From positions 1 through 24,766 of the forward strand of contig JBLHKL010000018.1 of NCBI GenBank assembly GCA_047618295.1: a stretch of 24,766 bases of DNA, given 5' to 3'. The translations under genes were made by a program, and so were the position numbers. Under the pieces are notes generated by a model. It saw nothing but the letters and a program-made list of their open reading frames with translations, ran no database searches and was not told the DNA's origin. This document shows positions 7,841 to 14,655 of the stretch, in pieces. Source of the stretch: UBA7359 sp047618295 (lineage in GTDB: Bacteria; Pseudomonadota; Gammaproteobacteria; Eutrophobiales; Eutrophobiaceae). Every line of letters starts with the position of its first letter. Positions within the stretch are counted from its first letter, which is position 1.

Positions 7841-7857
7841 TGGCATAGAAGCTGCAA
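7841..7857 (+). promoter_or_regulatory. Sigma-54 promoter of the TorF-type porin gene
   Basis: TGGCATAGAAGCTGCAA has the invariant GG (7842-7843) and GC (7854-7855) in the -24/-12 spacing of sigma-54 promoters (consensus TGGCAC-N5-TTGC). Transcription would start near 7867, leaving a leader of about 60 nt. Confidence 0.8.
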
Positions 7858-7927
7858 TGACTAGAAATAGTTATTTTGGCTTACTGCTTTTAAAGCATTT
7901 TTATTTTTAATTGAGGATTTAAAAATC

Positions 7928-8779
7928 ATGAAGAAATTCACAACCGCGCTTGTTGCAAGTGCACTTATATTTGGCTCATCTGTAGCTAATGCGGATATGG
8001 CTACTTGGTTCGCAGAAACGGAAATAGCGGCCAGCGTTAGACTTGCTACTGACTATCAGTTTTATGGTGCATCACAAACAAGTGGCTCAGGTGGTAACGA
8101 TGAAGGTACCACAATTCAAGGTGGTTTCGATATCACTTGGTTTACAATAGATGCCATAGGCGCTGATGTTTACTCTGGTGTGTTTGGTGCTAACGTCGAG
8201 TGGGGCCGTGGCACCAATGATCCAGTTTCACTTGAGTTTACTCACTACCATGGGTTAGCGGGTGAATCCATTGGAACCTCTGGTATTTCCTGGGATGTTG
8301 GCGGTATTAATTATACCTATCCTAACCAGGATGCAGATCAGGGTTTTACAGATGACTTTGACTACTGGGAATTTTACGGTGTGTTCGGTTATGGCTTTGC
8401 AGACGTGATGTTTGAGCCTTCAGTAAGTGTTGGTTATTACTATTCACCAGAATGGTTTGGATTTGGCGATGCAAGTCACCACATTCCAGTAAGCGTAGAC
8501 TTTTCATTGCCTTATGGAATTGGTTTAAACGCGTTCTTTGGCCACCTGTCTCTCGACTTCAGTGATGCTAACTTAGCGGCTCAAACCACCGGCGCCGGTG
8601 GAACTGCTGATGAATATCAGTACTTTGGTGTTGGACTTAGTAAGACTATCTTAGGCGTTGATGTCGATGCCTCTTACACTGCGTTGTCAAGTGATAATGA
8701 CTGTGCTCTTGTCCAGACTGGTAATATTGGTGGTTCACAGTGTGGTGGTTTCATTTTTGGCGTGTCTAAATCATTCTAA
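7928..8779 (+). CDS. TorF family putative porin
   Basis: The 283-residue protein starts with a signal peptide (MKKFTTALVASALIFGSSVANA). It has alternating aromatic/hydrophobic strands throughout and ends in a C-terminal Phe (VSKSF), as expected for an outer-membrane beta-barrel. ASVRLATDYQFYGASQT and the GGFDITW start of the barrel match the TorF/Gcw_chp family, whose members are often neighbours of glnK-amtB. The substrate is unknown; nitrogen-limited uptake of small nitrogen compounds across the outer membrane is an inference from its sigma-54 promoter and NtrC-like sites. GAGG precedes the start at proper distance. A strong hairpin terminator follows the stop. Family call good, porin activity inferred. 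Confidence 0.82.
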   Translation: MKKFTTALVASALIFGSSVANADMATWFAETEIAASVRLATDYQFYGASQTSGSGGNDEGTTIQGGFDITWFTIDAIGADVYSGVFGANVEWGRGTNDPVSLEFTHYHGLAGESIGTSGISWDVGGINYTYPNQDADQGFTDDFDYWEFYGVFGYGFADVMFEPSVSVGYYYSPEWFGFGDASHHIPVSVDFSLPYGIGLNAFFGHLSLDFSDANLAAQTTGAGGTADEYQYFGVGLSKTILGVDVDASYTALSSDNDCALVQTGNIGGSQCGGFIFGVSKSF

Positions 8780-8813
8780 TAATTTAATTGCAGAATTAAA
8801 TTTTGTATAAATC

Positions 8814-8840
8814 AAAGCGGCCTAAGGGCCGCTTTTTTTA
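8814..8840 (+). terminator. Rho-independent terminator after the porin gene
   Basis: Perfect 8-bp stem AAGCGGCC / GGCCGCTT with a TAAG loop (8815-8834), running into seven T (8833-8839). It ends the porin transcript and isolates it from glnK1. Confidence 0.93.
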
Positions 8841-9003
8841 TTTATATGATTAGGGATATCTTTTCTTCAATCTAAAAATAATTTTTCTATTAATTTTAAA
8901 TCATTACCAAGAAGTAAATTGATAGTTCTGTCCATGTTTTAAATACCAATATTTTGCTATCTAACTATTAACTTGTTTGTCTATATTCGCACTGAATAAG
9001 AGA

Positions 9004-9050
9004 CGCACATAAATCATGCAATCCATTTTTATCAGCACCATAGTTGTGCA
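9004..9050 (+). promoter_or_regulatory. Two NtrC-like sites upstream of glnK1
   Basis: CGCACATAAATCATGCA (9004-9020) and AGCACCATAGTTGTGCA (9034-9050) each fit TGCACY-N5-RGTGCA with one or a few mismatches. Starts are 30 bp apart. They lie about 77 bp upstream of the GG of the -24 element, a typical enhancer distance for NtrC. Confidence 0.65.
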
Positions 9051-9124
9051 TTTTTAGAAAAATAATAACTTAAAAAAAAGTCTAAAACAAAGTTAACTTA
9101 TTGTATTTAATAGAAATTAAAGCT

Positions 9125-9141
9125 TTGGCATGGATGCTGCA
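9125..9141 (+). promoter_or_regulatory. Sigma-54 promoter of glnK1-amtB1
   Basis: TTGGCATGGATGCTGCA carries GG at 9127-9128 and GC at 9139-9140 with the 12-nt offset required by sigma-54. Start of transcription is expected near 9152. Confidence 0.85.
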
Positions 9142-9313
9142 ATTGCACCTGTATTACACAGTTCCATGCGTGTTTTCGTTAAGTGCAATAACACATAAGG
9201 ACAGTTGTAAACATATCTCATGGATTAACAGTTTTTATCTATGGCATGTAAAACAATGTTGACGCTATGAATGAAAATAGCAGCGGCATGATCAACCATT
9301 TGGGAGATTAAAA

Positions 9314-9652
9314 ATGAAATTGGTAACAGCAATCATCAAGCCATTTAAATTGGATGATGTAAGGGAAGCACTATCAGAAATCGGTGTGCAAGGAATGACG
9401 GTAACTGAAACAAAAGGTTTTGGCCGTCAAAAAGGGCATACGGAATTATATCGAGGTGCAGAATATGTCGTCGACTTCTTGCCAAAAATTAAATTGGAAG
9501 TTGCCGTCTCTGATGAAAAGGTCGAAGAAGTCGTTTTATCGATAACTAAGGCAGCGGGCACCGGAAAAATAGGTGATGGCAAAATTTTTGTTACAACAAT
9601 AGAACAAGTAGTTCGTATTCGTACCGGTGAAACCGGTGATGAAGCCCTTTAG
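9314..9652 (+). CDS. glnK: Nitrogen regulatory PII protein GlnK (copy 1)
   Basis: The 112-residue PII signal protein senses ATP/ADP and 2-oxoglutarate and, when nitrogen becomes plentiful, plugs the ammonium channel AmtB. The T-loop LYRGAEYVVDFLPK contains the uridylylation tyrosine Y51. The TGKIGDGKIFV and RIRTGETG nucleotide-binding segments are intact and the length is standard. GGGAGA lies just before the ATG. It is followed 25 nt later by amtB1, the usual glnK-amtB order. A second copy at 11576 differs at 17 of 112 positions, while residues 8-60, including the T-loop, are identical. Confidence 0.97.
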   Translation: MKLVTAIIKPFKLDDVREALSEIGVQGMTVTETKGFGRQKGHTELYRGAEYVVDFLPKIKLEVAVSDEKVEEVVLSITKAAGTGKIGDGKIFVTTIEQVVRIRTGETGDEAL

Positions 9653-9677
9653 TAAATAATATTCCTGGAGATAAGAG

Positions 9678-10955
9678 ATGGAAAATAATATTTTCGAATT
9701 ACAGTACGCCATGGATACGTTTTACTTCCTGGTCTGTGGTGCACTGGTTATGTGGATGGCCGCCGGTTTCGCAATGTTGGAAGCCGGTTTAGTTCGTTCA
9801 AAGAATACAACTGAAATTTTAACAAAGAACGTCGCGTTGTTTGCGATTGCTTCAACGATGTACATGGTTTGTGGTTATGACTTTATGTATGGCGGTGGAC
9901 TATTTCTGTCAGGTGTAGAAACAGTGGGCAATCTTGATGTTGCTGGAGCATTAGCCGCATCTGCTGAAAATGGTTTTGATGGCGACTCGGTATATTCCGG
10001 TGCATCAGACTTTTTCTTTCAGGTTGTCTTCGTCGCAACAGCAATGTCGATTGTGTCGGGTGCCGTTGCTGAACGTATGAAACTTTGGGCATTCCTTGCC
10101 TTCGCAGTTGTTATGACCGGTCTTATTTATCCTTTAGAAGGTGGCTGGACTTGGGGTGGTAACTCTGTATTTGGTTTATACGATTTAAACTATAGTGATT
10201 ATGCAGGGTCAGGTATCGTGCATTTGGCTGGTGCAACTGCTGCATTAGCAGGTGTATTAATTCTCGGTCCACGCAAAGGTAAGTATACGAAGGATGGCAA
10301 AGTCCGCGCTATACCGGGTGCAAATCTTCCTCTAGCTACTTTGGGTACATTTATTCTTTGGATGGGCTGGTTCGGTTTTAATGGTGGTTCAACACTGAAA
10401 TTGGGTGGAATCGCAGTTGCTAACGAAGTGGCTTATGTCTTTCTTAATACTAATGCAGCAGCAGCAGGTGGTTTAATCGCTGCTTTAATAGTCGCTAGAC
10501 TGATGTTCGGTAAAGCTGATTTAACTATGGCACTTAATGGTGCATTGGCTGGTTTGGTTGCAATTACTGCAGAACCTGCTGATCCAACCGCATTACAAGC
10601 GACCTTGATTGGTGCGGCCGGTGGTGCACTAGTTGTCTTCAGTATTATCACGATGGATAAACTCAAGATTGATGATCCTGTTGGCGCTATCTCAGTGCAT
10701 GGCGTTGTAGGTATTTGGGGTATCTTTGCAGTACTGATTACTGATGCTGATGCGACATTTAGCGGGCAGCTCATTGGTATGTTAACTATCTTTGTCTGGG
10801 TCTTTGCTGCAAGTCTAATAACCTGGTTAGTGATTAAAACTATCATGGGTGTCAGGGTCAGTGAAGATGAAGAAATGGAAGGTGTCGACATCAGTGAATG
10901 TGGACAAGAGGCCTATCCTGAATTCACTTCCTCATCAGGTATGTCAACAAGCTAA
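9678..10955 (+). CDS. amtB: Ammonium transporter (Amt family), copy 1
   Basis: The 425-residue inner-membrane channel conducts ammonium under nitrogen limitation and is gated by GlnK. About eleven membrane helices can be read. The twin pore histidines are H182 (GSGIVHLAGATAAL) and H341 (ISVHGVVGIWG). The outer Phe-gate region (FQVVFVATAMS, F118) and GWFGFNGGS are present. It has no cleavable signal peptide, unlike copy 2, and the vestibule segment reads LEGGWTWGG rather than HWVWGGG. This marks it as a different Amt subfamily from copy 2, not a recent duplicate. The cytoplasmic tail has the usual acidic EDEEMEGVD. GGAG precedes the start; a terminator follows. Confidence 0.95.
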   Translation: MENNIFELQYAMDTFYFLVCGALVMWMAAGFAMLEAGLVRSKNTTEILTKNVALFAIASTMYMVCGYDFMYGGGLFLSGVETVGNLDVAGALAASAENGFDGDSVYSGASDFFFQVVFVATAMSIVSGAVAERMKLWAFLAFAVVMTGLIYPLEGGWTWGGNSVFGLYDLNYSDYAGSGIVHLAGATAALAGVLILGPRKGKYTKDGKVRAIPGANLPLATLGTFILWMGWFGFNGGSTLKLGGIAVANEVAYVFLNTNAAAAGGLIAALIVARLMFGKADLTMALNGALAGLVAITAEPADPTALQATLIGAAGGALVVFSIITMDKLKIDDPVGAISVHGVVGIWGIFAVLITDADATFSGQLIGMLTIFVWVFAASLITWLVIKTIMGVRVSEDEEMEGVDISECGQEAYPEFTSSSGMSTS

Positions 10956-10980
10956 GCTCTAGATTTAAATAAACCAACGG

Positions 10981-11004
10981 CGGGCGCTTAATGCGCCCGT
11001 TTTT
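10981..11004 (+). terminator. Rho-independent terminator after amtB1
   Basis: Perfect stem CGGGCGC (10981-10987) / GCGCCCG (10993-10999) with TTAAT loop, followed by five T. Confidence 0.92.
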
Positions 11005-11006
11005 AA

Positions 11007-11346
11007 TTACATGGATGTAATGTATGACGCGAGAGGACAGGAAATCTGAAGCGGCGATGTACATGGATGTAATGTATGCCGGGAGAGGACAGGAAGTCTG
11101 AAACGACGATGTACAGGATGCTGCGGGGGCATGGATGTGCAGGAGCAGCGTACTATGGATAGTCATGGTAGAAAAAACACATCCTCGACATTTCTAACAT
11201 CCATGTTGATCATTCAAGTTCCAAACGCCAACAGTAGGCGCTTTAGGCGAATCCTAAGTGTCTACATCCCTGTATACAATATCGGTTGAACATGATCTAC
11301 TGACAAGATATTTATCTCCTGTCTCTTTGATATCCATGTTGAACAT
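11007..11346. repeat. Cluster of short GG(CC)-centred palindromes
   Basis: Within 340 bp there are several short perfect inverted repeats. Three have a central GG: TTACATGGATGTAA (11007-11020), TACATGGATGTA (11060-11071) and ACTATGGATAGT (11152-11163). AACATCCATGTT (11196-11207) has CC, and TACATCCCTGTA (11263-11274) is centred on TCCC. The right-hand ones have the inverse orientation. Arms change together and stay complementary. GTTGAACAT is repeated directly at 11285 and 11338. This looks like a chromosomal intergenic repeat family rather than an insertion sequence; no transposase is present. Confidence 0.7.
11009..11112. repeat. Tandem 52-bp repeat, two copies
   Basis: Copies at 11009-11060 and 11061-11112 match at 47 of 52 positions. 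Each begins with ACATGGATGTAATGTATG and contains GAGAGGACAGGAA and CGATGT. Each copy starts inside a TACAT-GG-ATGTA palindrome. A degenerate continuation (CAGGATG, CATGGATG) follows to about 11170. The unit is non-coding and not found elsewhere in the window by eye. Confidence 0.9.
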
Positions 11347-11349
11347 TTA

Positions 11350-11396
11350 TGATTTAACTTGGTGCAATCCACATTTATTTGCACTTATTAAGTGCA
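11350..11396 (+). promoter_or_regulatory. Two NtrC-like sites upstream of glnK2
   Basis: TGCACTTATTAAGTGCA (11380-11396) is an essentially perfect NtrC site and lies in a 9+1+9 palindrome. TGATTTAACTTGGTGCA (11350-11366) is a half-good site exactly 30 bp earlier. The strong site ends about 76 bp before the -24 element. Confidence 0.75.
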
Positions 11397-11469
11397 AATA
11401 ACTGCAATTTGAATATGTATAAAAGAGATTTAAAATTATAAGTCCTTGTCACAGTTGCTAAAAACTTAT

Positions 11470-11486
11470 TTGGCATAATACCTGCG
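11470..11486 (+). promoter_or_regulatory. Sigma-54 promoter of glnK2-amtB2
   Basis: TTGGCATAATACCTGCG has GG at 11472-11473 and GC at 11484-11485, the sigma-54 -24/-12 arrangement. The expected start is near 11497, giving a leader of about 80 nt. Confidence 0.85.
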
Positions 11487-11575
11487 TTTACGAATGCACC
11501 AAATTGTAAATATTGTTAGTCTTGTTAGCCCAAAAACGTGCATTAACTGTAATTACTACTTAAAGAGGATTTGTT

Positions 11576-11914
11576 ATGAAGATGATTGCTGCGGTTATTA
11601 AGCCTTTCAAACTAGATGATGTTCGAGAGGCTTTATCAGAAATAGGTGTTCAGGGCATGACGGTGACTGAAACGAAAGGATTTGGCAGACAAAAAGGCCA
11701 TACAGAATTATATCGAGGCGCAGAATATGTCGTCGATTTTTTACCAAAGATTAAAATTGAAGTTGCGGTCAGTGATGACAAGGTGAATGACGTTATAGAG
11801 GCAATCACAAAATCAGCAAATACAGGCAAGATTGGTGATGGCAAAATTTTTGTTTCATCACTAGAACAAGTTGTCCGTATTCGCACAGGTGAAACAGGCA
11901 GCGAAGCACTTTAG
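11576..11914 (+). CDS. glnK: Nitrogen regulatory PII protein GlnK (copy 2)
   Basis: A second 112-residue PII protein with Y51 in LYRGAEYVVDF and an intact nucleotide-binding TGKIGDGKIFV. It is 85% identical to copy 1 by direct comparison (17 differences). All changes lie in residues 3-7 and from 61 onward, mostly in the 68-82 region, so the T-loop that contacts AmtB is the same. The two PII proteins may therefore form mixed trimers and cross-regulate both channels (inference). It is preceded by GAGG and its own sigma-54 promoter, and followed 57 nt later by amtB2. Confidence 0.97.
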   Translation: MKMIAAVIKPFKLDDVREALSEIGVQGMTVTETKGFGRQKGHTELYRGAEYVVDFLPKIKIEVAVSDDKVNDVIEAITKSANTGKIGDGKIFVSSLEQVVRIRTGETGSEAL

Positions 11915-11971
11915 ATATAAATTATAAAAATAGATATTTCATATAACAGCATTGCATACGGGGAAAATTGA

Positions 11972-13246
11972 ATGAGTCGCGCTTTATTATTTTTAGTTAC
12001 ATTATGTCCAAGCATCGTGTTTGCGGATGAATTAAATAGTGGTGATACAGCGTGGATTTTAACGTCTACGGCGTTGGTTCTATTTATGACCTTGCCTGGC
12101 TTAGCCTTATTTTACTCTGGATTAGTTCGCGCAAAAAATGTTTTGTCAGTCTTGATGCAGTGTTTTGCTATAGCTTGCATGGTCTCTATTCTGTGGATGG
12201 TGGGTGTTTATGGTCTGGCCTTTGGTGATGGAGGGTCGATAAACAAGATAATTGGTTTCGGTAATTTCATGATCTCTGATATCAAATTAGAGAGTATGAG
12301 CGGCACAATTCCTGAAATGGTTTTTTTCATGTTTCAGATGACCTTTGCGATTATTACACCTGCATTGATAGTGGGTGCTTTTGCCGAGAGAATGAAGTTT
12401 TCTGCAGTACTCTGGTTTAGTGCAATTTGGTTAGTCTTGGTTTATGCACCTGTTTGCCACTGGGTTTGGGGTGGGGGATGGTTAAGTGATATGGGATTTA
12501 TGGATTTTGCCGGTGGTGCGGTTGTACATATTAATGCTGGTGTTGCAGCATTGGTAGCGGCAATAGTCATTGGCAACAGAAAGGGTTTTCCTCAAACGCC
12601 AATGCCTCCGCATAATATGACGATAGTGGTTACGGGTGCTGCAATGCTTTGGGTCGGATGGTTTGGCTTCAATGGTGGAAGTGCACTAACAGCCGGATCA
12701 GGAGCGGGCATGGCAATAGCAGTGACCCATATCTCTGCAGCAGCTGGGTCTATAGCCTGGATGATGTGTGAGTGGGTTAAATTTCAGAAACCAAGTGTGC
12801 TTGGTATCGTCACCGGCATGGTTGCGGGATTAGGCACAATTACACCTGCATCGGGTTACGTTGGCCCAGTAGGCGGTCTTGTTATCGGCCTATTGTCCGG
12901 TGTGGTTTGCTTTTTTGCGACACAATATATTAAGCGTGTACTGAAGATCGATGATTCATTAGACGTATTTCCAGTACATGGTGTTGGGGGAATTCTCGGC
13001 ACATTATTAACAGCGGTCTTTTATGCGAACTCATTTGGTGGTTTAGCAACTGATGAAGCGTATTCAATTGTTTCTCAATTAGGTGTGCAGGCATTAGGAG
13101 TAGTTGCCACTATCGTTTGGTGTGGTGTTATAACCTATGCATTGCTTAAATTGATCGATATGCTTATTGGGTTACGTGTCGATGAAGACGAAGAAACGGA
13201 AGGCCTTGATCTCGTTCTGCATAATGAGCGCGGTTATAATATGTAG
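11972..13246 (+). CDS. amtB: Ammonium transporter AmtB (copy 2, classical type)
   Basis: The 424-residue protein starts with a signal peptide (MSRALLFLVTLCPSIVFA) followed by an AmtB core very like the E. coli channel. Visible are LFYSGLVRAKNVLS, the Phe gate in FQMTFAIITP (F125), HWVWGGGW with W166, twin histidines H186 (GGAVVHINAG) and H336 (FPVHGVGGILG), and the acidic tail DEDEETEGLD. It transports ammonium across the inner membrane under nitrogen limitation and is blocked by GlnK. GGGG-rich ribosome binding sequence precedes the start. With copy 1 it gives the cell two distinct channels, perhaps with different affinity or expression. Confidence 0.97.
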   Translation: MSRALLFLVTLCPSIVFADELNSGDTAWILTSTALVLFMTLPGLALFYSGLVRAKNVLSVLMQCFAIACMVSILWMVGVYGLAFGDGGSINKIIGFGNFMISDIKLESMSGTIPEMVFFMFQMTFAIITPALIVGAFAERMKFSAVLWFSAIWLVLVYAPVCHWVWGGGWLSDMGFMDFAGGAVVHINAGVAALVAAIVIGNRKGFPQTPMPPHNMTIVVTGAAMLWVGWFGFNGGSALTAGSGAGMAIAVTHISAAAGSIAWMMCEWVKFQKPSVLGIVTGMVAGLGTITPASGYVGPVGGLVIGLLSGVVCFFATQYIKRVLKIDDSLDVFPVHGVGGILGTLLTAVFYANSFGGLATDEAYSIVSQLGVQALGVVATIVWCGVITYALLKLIDMLIGLRVDEDEETEGLDLVLHNERGYNM

Positions 13247-13254
13247 ATAATTCT

Positions 13255-13287
13255 CGCTTGATTGCCTGGTTTTCAGGCAATCAAGCG
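13255..13287 (+). terminator. Hairpin after amtB2 (likely terminator)
   Basis: A perfect 14-bp stem, CGCTTGATTGCCTG (13255-13268) and its complement (13274-13287), with loop GTTTT, starts 9 nt after the stop. It lacks an immediate T-run (T-rich DNA comes about 12 nt later), so it may act mainly as a 3' end stabiliser or a weaker terminator. Confidence 0.7.
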
Positions 13288-13426
13288 AACCTGGAGTTTT
13301 CTTTCAAACAAACCGCACCATATATTTATAAAAATCACTCTAAAATGTGTTGCCATTAATTTACTATGGCTCTCATTTTGTATTTAAATTAGTCATGATA
13401 TCCTGTTTGAATTTAGTCTCCTTTTT

Positions 13427-13469
13427 AATACAAATTCAGTATTGAGCTATTCAATATGAATTTGTGTAT
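13427..13469. repeat. Imperfect inverted repeat upstream of the cNMP-rhodanese gene
   Basis: Left arm CAAATTCAGTATTGA (13431-13445) pairs with right arm TCAATATGAATTTG (13451-13464) apart from one bulged base, around a GCTAT loop. Flanking AATAC / GTATT extends it with a small bulge. It lies about 80 bp before the gene start in an otherwise featureless AT-rich 300-bp spacer. It could be an operator or a structured leader. Confidence 0.55.
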
Positions 13470-13547
13470 TTAAATATTTCTACTCAACGCTTACAATTGG
13501 TATTCTATTGAGTTGATAATAAGAATTTGTTTAAGGAAAATACCTAA

Positions 13548-14612
13548 ATGCCTGATCTCGTTGAAAAAATTTTATTAAAATCATTTGTACCGCCAAGCGC
13601 GTTAAACGCTGAAAACTTTCAAGAGTTGGCTGGCAAGACATTTGTCGAAGATGTCTCAGCAGGCAAGGCTATTTTTAAAGAAGGCGACACTGATAGACAA
13701 TCAGTATATTTGCTTGATGGACAGGCTGAGATTTCATCAAGTGCAGGTGAAACCAAGATTGTTTTAGCCGGTTCAGATATAGCTAAACACCCGCTTGTAA
13801 ATCAACAACCCCGGAAGCATACAGCGATGGCCAAGGTCGATTCAAAAGTAATACGAATTGATAGTGATTTACTCGATATTTTGCTTACCTGGGACCAGTT
13901 GTCAGGTATTGAAGTCGATGAAATTCAAGTTGATGAAGGTGATGATGGTGAAGATGATGATAGTGATGGCGATTGGATGACGCGCATCCTGCAGTCCAAG
14001 GCCTTTCTTCAAATACCACCAGCAAATATACAGGCCTTATTCATGCGCGTTGAGGAAATCCCTATGAAGGCAGGTGATGCTGTTATTAAACAGGGTGAAG
14101 ATGGTGATTATTATTACATCATAAAGCATGGTAAATGTAAGGTTACACGTAATTCAAAAACGGGTTCAGAATTGACCTTGGCTACACTAGGCGATGGCGA
14201 CGCTTTTGGAGAAGAAGCTCTACTCTCAGAAGCAAAAAGAAATGCTAACATCATCATGACAACAGATGGATCGATAATGCGCTTATCGAAAGAAGATTTT
14301 AATGAGCTATTAAAAGAACCCATGTTAAGTTGGGTCACTAATGAAGAAGCAGATGCCTTGGTTAAGGATAAAGGTGCAGTCTGGCTAGATGTCAGGTTAG
14401 ACAGTGAGTTTAAGAACGCAAATATCGAAGGCAGTATTAATATTCCACTCTTTATGTTGCGACTAAAAGCACAATCGCTCGATTCACAAAAAGAATATAT
14501 TCTTTATTGTAATAGTGGTCGTCAAAGTTCAGCTTGTGCTTATTTACTGAGTGAGCGTGGCCTATTGGTTCATTGTCTCAAAGGCGGTTTGGTAGAGCGA
14601 TCAAGTGGCTAA
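13548..14612 (+). CDS. Tandem cyclic nucleotide-binding domain protein with C-terminal rhodanese domain
   Basis: The 354-residue protein has no signal peptide. Domain 1 (about 25-118) has the cNMP barrel fold pattern but lacks the FGE phosphate-binding motif. A very acidic linker (121-141, DEGDDGEDDDSDGDW) follows. Domain 2 (about 145-255) is a fuller cNMP domain with GEDGDYYYIIKHGKCKV and phosphate-binding cassette FGEEALLSEAKRNA (220-233, R231). The last part (about 260-354) is a rhodanese domain, WLDVRLDSEF and catalytic C321 in LYCNSGRQSSA. This suggests a cytoplasmic sulfur-transfer or redox module controlled by cyclic nucleotide binding; the partner and substrate are unknown. There is no DNA-binding helix-turn-helix, so it is not a CRP-type regulator. 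AAGGAAAA precedes the start. aroE follows by 43 nt on the same strand. Confidence 0.85.
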   Translation: MPDLVEKILLKSFVPPSALNAENFQELAGKTFVEDVSAGKAIFKEGDTDRQSVYLLDGQAEISSSAGETKIVLAGSDIAKHPLVNQQPRKHTAMAKVDSKVIRIDSDLLDILLTWDQLSGIEVDEIQVDEGDDGEDDDSDGDWMTRILQSKAFLQIPPANIQALFMRVEEIPMKAGDAVIKQGEDGDYYYIIKHGKCKVTRNSKTGSELTLATLGDGDAFGEEALLSEAKRNANIIMTTDGSIMRLSKEDFNELLKEPMLSWVTNEEADALVKDKGAVWLDVRLDSEFKNANIEGSINIPLFMLRLKAQSLDSQKEYILYCNSGRQSSACAYLLSERGLLVHCLKGGLVERSSG

Positions 14613-14655
14613 TACAATTTTTATTGAATCAATAATATTGTTTTAATAATTTATT

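Larger units (their letters stand above)
7599..7927. other. Intergenic region between ubiK and the porin gene
   Basis: The 329-bp AT-rich spacer between divergent genes holds the NtrC-like sites and sigma-54 promoter of the porin, listed separately. The ubiK promoter must lie in its left part, but no convincing -35/-10 pair was picked out. No further ORF or RNA gene was recognised. Confidence 0.7.
8841..9313. other. Regulatory spacer upstream of glnK1
   Basis: An AT-rich stretch of about 470 bp with no supported gene. It holds two NtrC-like sites (9004-9050) and a sigma-54 promoter (9125-9141). The predicted leader of about 160 nt before glnK1 contains only very short frames without ribosome binding sites. 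Confidence 0.7.
10956..11575. other. Spacer between the two glnK-amtB units
   Basis: The 620-bp spacer carries no supported gene. From left to right it holds a terminator (10981-11004), a cluster of GGATG-centred palindromes with a tandem 52-bp repeat (11007-11346), two NtrC-like sites (11350-11396) and a sigma-54 promoter (11470-11486). The elements are listed separately. Confidence 0.85.

Noticed and set aside
9267..9311. 14-codon frame just upstream of glnK1
   Set aside because: There is no ribosome binding site and the frame is very short in an AT-rich leader; no support beyond position.
10924..11166. Minus-strand open frame across the terminator and repeats after amtB1
   Set aside because: It overlaps the amtB1 terminator and the tandem repeats, has no recognisable domain, and reads as a by-product of the repeats.
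13367..13381. Sigma-54-like sequence TGGCTCTCATTTTGT before the cNMP-rhodanese gene
   Set aside because: The invariant GC at -12 is GT and no NtrC-like site is nearby, unlike the three clear promoters.
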